Source: Deltaproteobacteria bacterium (GTDB taxonomy: Bacteria > Desulfobacterota > Syntrophia > Syntrophales > UBA2210). From it: a stretch of 15,234 nucleotides of DNA. Under the pieces are notes generated by a model that did no database searches, was not told where the DNA came from, and worked only from the letters and a program-made list of their open reading frames with translations. The position numbers were made by a program, and so were the translations under genes. This document shows, in pieces, positions 13,741-15,234 of this stretch. Position 1 is the stretch's first letter. Every line of letters begins with the position of its first letter. The stretch is taken from contig JAUVXT010000030.1 in the NCBI GenBank assembly GCA_030603465.1, positions 1-15,234 of the forward strand. The letters are read 5' to 3'.

Positions 13741-13771
13741 AAGCTGGGTGATGGAACCTCATGCACAGATT
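13741..13771 (+). ncRNA. Possible degenerate group II intron domain V
   Basis: Directly after the maturase stop the sequence AAGCTGGGTGATGG, then AACCTCATGCACAGATT, can fold into a short hairpin with a 3'-side bulge. The outer arms are AAGCTG/CAGATT and the inner arms GTG-ATGG/TCAT-g-CAC. Position and outline match intron domain V, but several pairs are imperfect and the GNRA-type loop is not clear. A further stem, AGCAGG/CCTGCT, lies at about 13781-13811 where domain VI would be. The rest of the gap to 13952 shows no gene. Confidence 0.35.
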
Positions 13772-13952
13772 GACGAGAAGGAGCAGGGGAGGCCCTTTGG
13801 GTGTACCTGCTGTGCGGTGGACATTGGAAGCAAGCTGAACCTGTTCTCTACTCAATTTAGAAACAGGAAAAAGATGATATTGCATTCCTGCTCATAAAGT
13901 TAATAATGAATCAAACAAAGATAACAAAGAGTATAAGAGGAGATTTTTAGAA

Positions 13953-15234
13953 ATGGGCAAATCTATTCAGAAAGAAAAACCAGTTAAGGATTATAGGGAG
14001 GTCATAGAACTTGCGGAGAAAAGGGGTGAACTGGTACGAGTTAAGAAAGAGGTGGAACCGTTACTTGAACTCCCCTCTGTCAGTCGTGCTATCGGAAAAA
14101 ATTCACCATCCTGTATCCCCACCATTTTGTTTGAAAATATAGCCGGGTATCCTCATATGAGAGGTTGTTCTGCCATATTCTCCGAATTCGACAGGGCTAT
14201 CAGCTATTTTGGCTTGTCCGGTAATCCTGCGGAGGTCAAGGAATATTTTTTACATGCCATAGAAAATCCCATAAAACCTGAATTGGTGTCCACGGGACCA
14301 TGTAAAGAGAATATTGTTATCGGTGATATCGATATACAAAAGGTGATATTTCCCACTCGAGGCGCTGCTCAAGCACAACACTTGTATTATCAGCCCGTAG
14401 TTGTCACCAGGCATCCCGAAACCGGTGAGTATAATATGGGTGTTTACCGTGCCACTGTGCAGGGTAAGGACAGGCTCACGGTAAATTTGAGATGGGTCAG
14501 GCACGGCGGGATGCATTTGATTGCCGCCAAGGAAAAGGGTGTGCCCCTTGAGGTTGCGCTTTGTATCGGTTGTCACCCTGCCGTATATATTGCTGCGGTA
14601 ACAAAAATGACTTATGACGAAGATGAATTCGGATTTGCCGGAGGAATAATCGGCGAACCGCTGTCTGTAGTTAAGTGCGAGACATTGGATATGTTTGTTC
14701 CTGCCTCATCAGAGATAGTTATTGAAGGTGTGCTGAAACCTCCTTATGATCTTGGGACAGAAGGACCCTGGCCTGAGTATCTGGGCTATCTCGGCATGGA
14801 TATAACGCCGCCTGTTATGGATATTACAGCCGTGACCCATAGAGATAATCCCATAAACAACTTATTGATTCCAAAGGCTCCGCCCTATGAGTCTATCGGT
14901 TTAGGTAATGCTGCCAGATTCCTGAAGCATTTGAGAAACCTGGCCGGAGAATTCGTAGTTGACGCCAGACTGACAGCCCAGAGGCATCATGCGATTATTA
15001 AAGTTAAGAAAACGGAAATGATGCATGAAGGCCTGCAAATAGATGTAGCAATGGCGGCACTAACCTGGGGGGCTGTAACGGTCGATAACGTTACATTGGT
15101 GGATGAAGATATCGATATATATAATTACGGACATGTCAACTGGGCCATGGCGACAAGATGTAATCCAACCAACCAGGTTCACGTATTGCCGGAATCGCGT
15201 TCTCATCGAAACAATCCCATAGCTGGAGTTCGAG
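13953..15234 (+). CDS. UbiD-family decarboxylase, partial (runs off the window end)
   Basis: This is a prenylated-FMN-dependent, reversible decarboxylase acting on an aromatic or alpha,beta-unsaturated carboxylic acid. The frame opens at ATG 13953 with GAGGAG 10 bases upstream and stays open for ~427 codons to the edge; family members are usually 450-500+ aa, so most of the protein is here. Catalytic and cofactor positions are visible and keep the spacing of fungal Fdc1: N161 and R166 in NMGVYRATV, H184 in RWVRHGGMH, then VIEG at 256-259, and E270 and E275 in EGPWPEYLGY, the catalytic Glu pair. The VALCIGCHPAVYIAA segment (201-215) is also typical. It therefore looks active. UbiX, which makes prFMN, is not in the window. 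It lies beyond the intron scar and may or may not belong to the upstream operon. The substrate is unknown. Confidence 0.88.
   Translation, partial: MGKSIQKEKPVKDYREVIELAEKRGELVRVKKEVEPLLELPSVSRAIGKNSPSCIPTILFENIAGYPHMRGCSAIFSEFDRAISYFGLSGNPAEVKEYFLHAIENPIKPELVSTGPCKENIVIGDIDIQKVIFPTRGAAQAQHLYYQPVVVTRHPETGEYNMGVYRATVQGKDRLTVNLRWVRHGGMHLIAAKEKGVPLEVALCIGCHPAVYIAAVTKMTYDEDEFGFAGGIIGEPLSVVKCETLDMFVPASSEIVIEGVLKPPYDLGTEGPWPEYLGYLGMDITPPVMDITAVTHRDNPINNLLIPKAPPYESIGLGNAARFLKHLRNLAGEFVVDARLTAQRHHAIIKVKKTEMMHEGLQIDVAMAALTWGAVTVDNVTLVDEDIDIYNYGHVNWAMATRCNPTNQVHVLPESRSHRNNPIAGVR

Overview
The window reads as part of a bacterial chromosome of moderate base composition (by eye, high 40s percent GC). All intact genes lie on the + strand. 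Fe-S and flavin enzymes, a TRAP-type importer, a UbiD-family decarboxylase and DHOD-ferredoxin proteins together suggest an anaerobe, most likely Desulfobacterota (deltaproteobacteria-like) or a similar syntrophic lineage. That placement is inference from gene content and family resemblance; no rRNA or other taxonomic marker is present.

Layout. Positions 1-660 are a scar of mobile DNA: three copies of a ~20-bp repeat, a short orphan reading frame, and the decayed C-terminal end of an ISAs1-type transposase on the minus strand. After an AT-rich promoter region comes a GntR/FCD regulator (982-1704). Next is a dihydroorotate/dihydropyrimidine-dehydrogenase-like flavoprotein with two C-terminal [4Fe-4S] motifs (1805-2995), preceded by a 13-bp palindrome of the kind FadR/PdhR-type regulators bind. 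A complete TRAP transporter follows (dctP 3375-4400, dctQ 4461-4982, dctM 4979-6292), with a strong hairpin between dctP and dctQ. Then come an iron-dependent alcohol dehydrogenase (6425-7588) and a fumarate-reductase-family FAD oxidoreductase (7857-9488).

A tight sub-operon begins after a likely promoter at about 9550. It holds a serine-dehydratase-like Fe-S enzyme with an unusual alpha-then-beta domain order (9678-11105) and three consecutive, divergent RraA/HMG-aldolase-like proteins (11124-11810, 11813-12484, 12509-13177). Downstream, a TAXI-type TRAP receptor gene is cut off after its first ~45 codons. It runs directly into a decayed group II intron maturase C-terminus (13384-13738) with a possible intron domain V. 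The window ends inside a UbiD-family decarboxylase (13953 to the edge) with its catalytic residues visible.

How they may work together (inference): the FCD regulator senses a small organic acid. TRAP imports a carboxylate or oxo/hydroxy acid, and the flavin, Fe-ADH, Fe-S lyase and RraA-type enzymes reduce or oxidise, eliminate and cleave it toward central metabolites such as pyruvate or oxaloacetate. The combination of three RraA paralogues, an inverted-order Fe-S lyase and a PreA-like reductase that apparently lacks the usual catalytic Cys does not match any named pathway I recognise. It is the best candidate here for an undescribed catabolic module.
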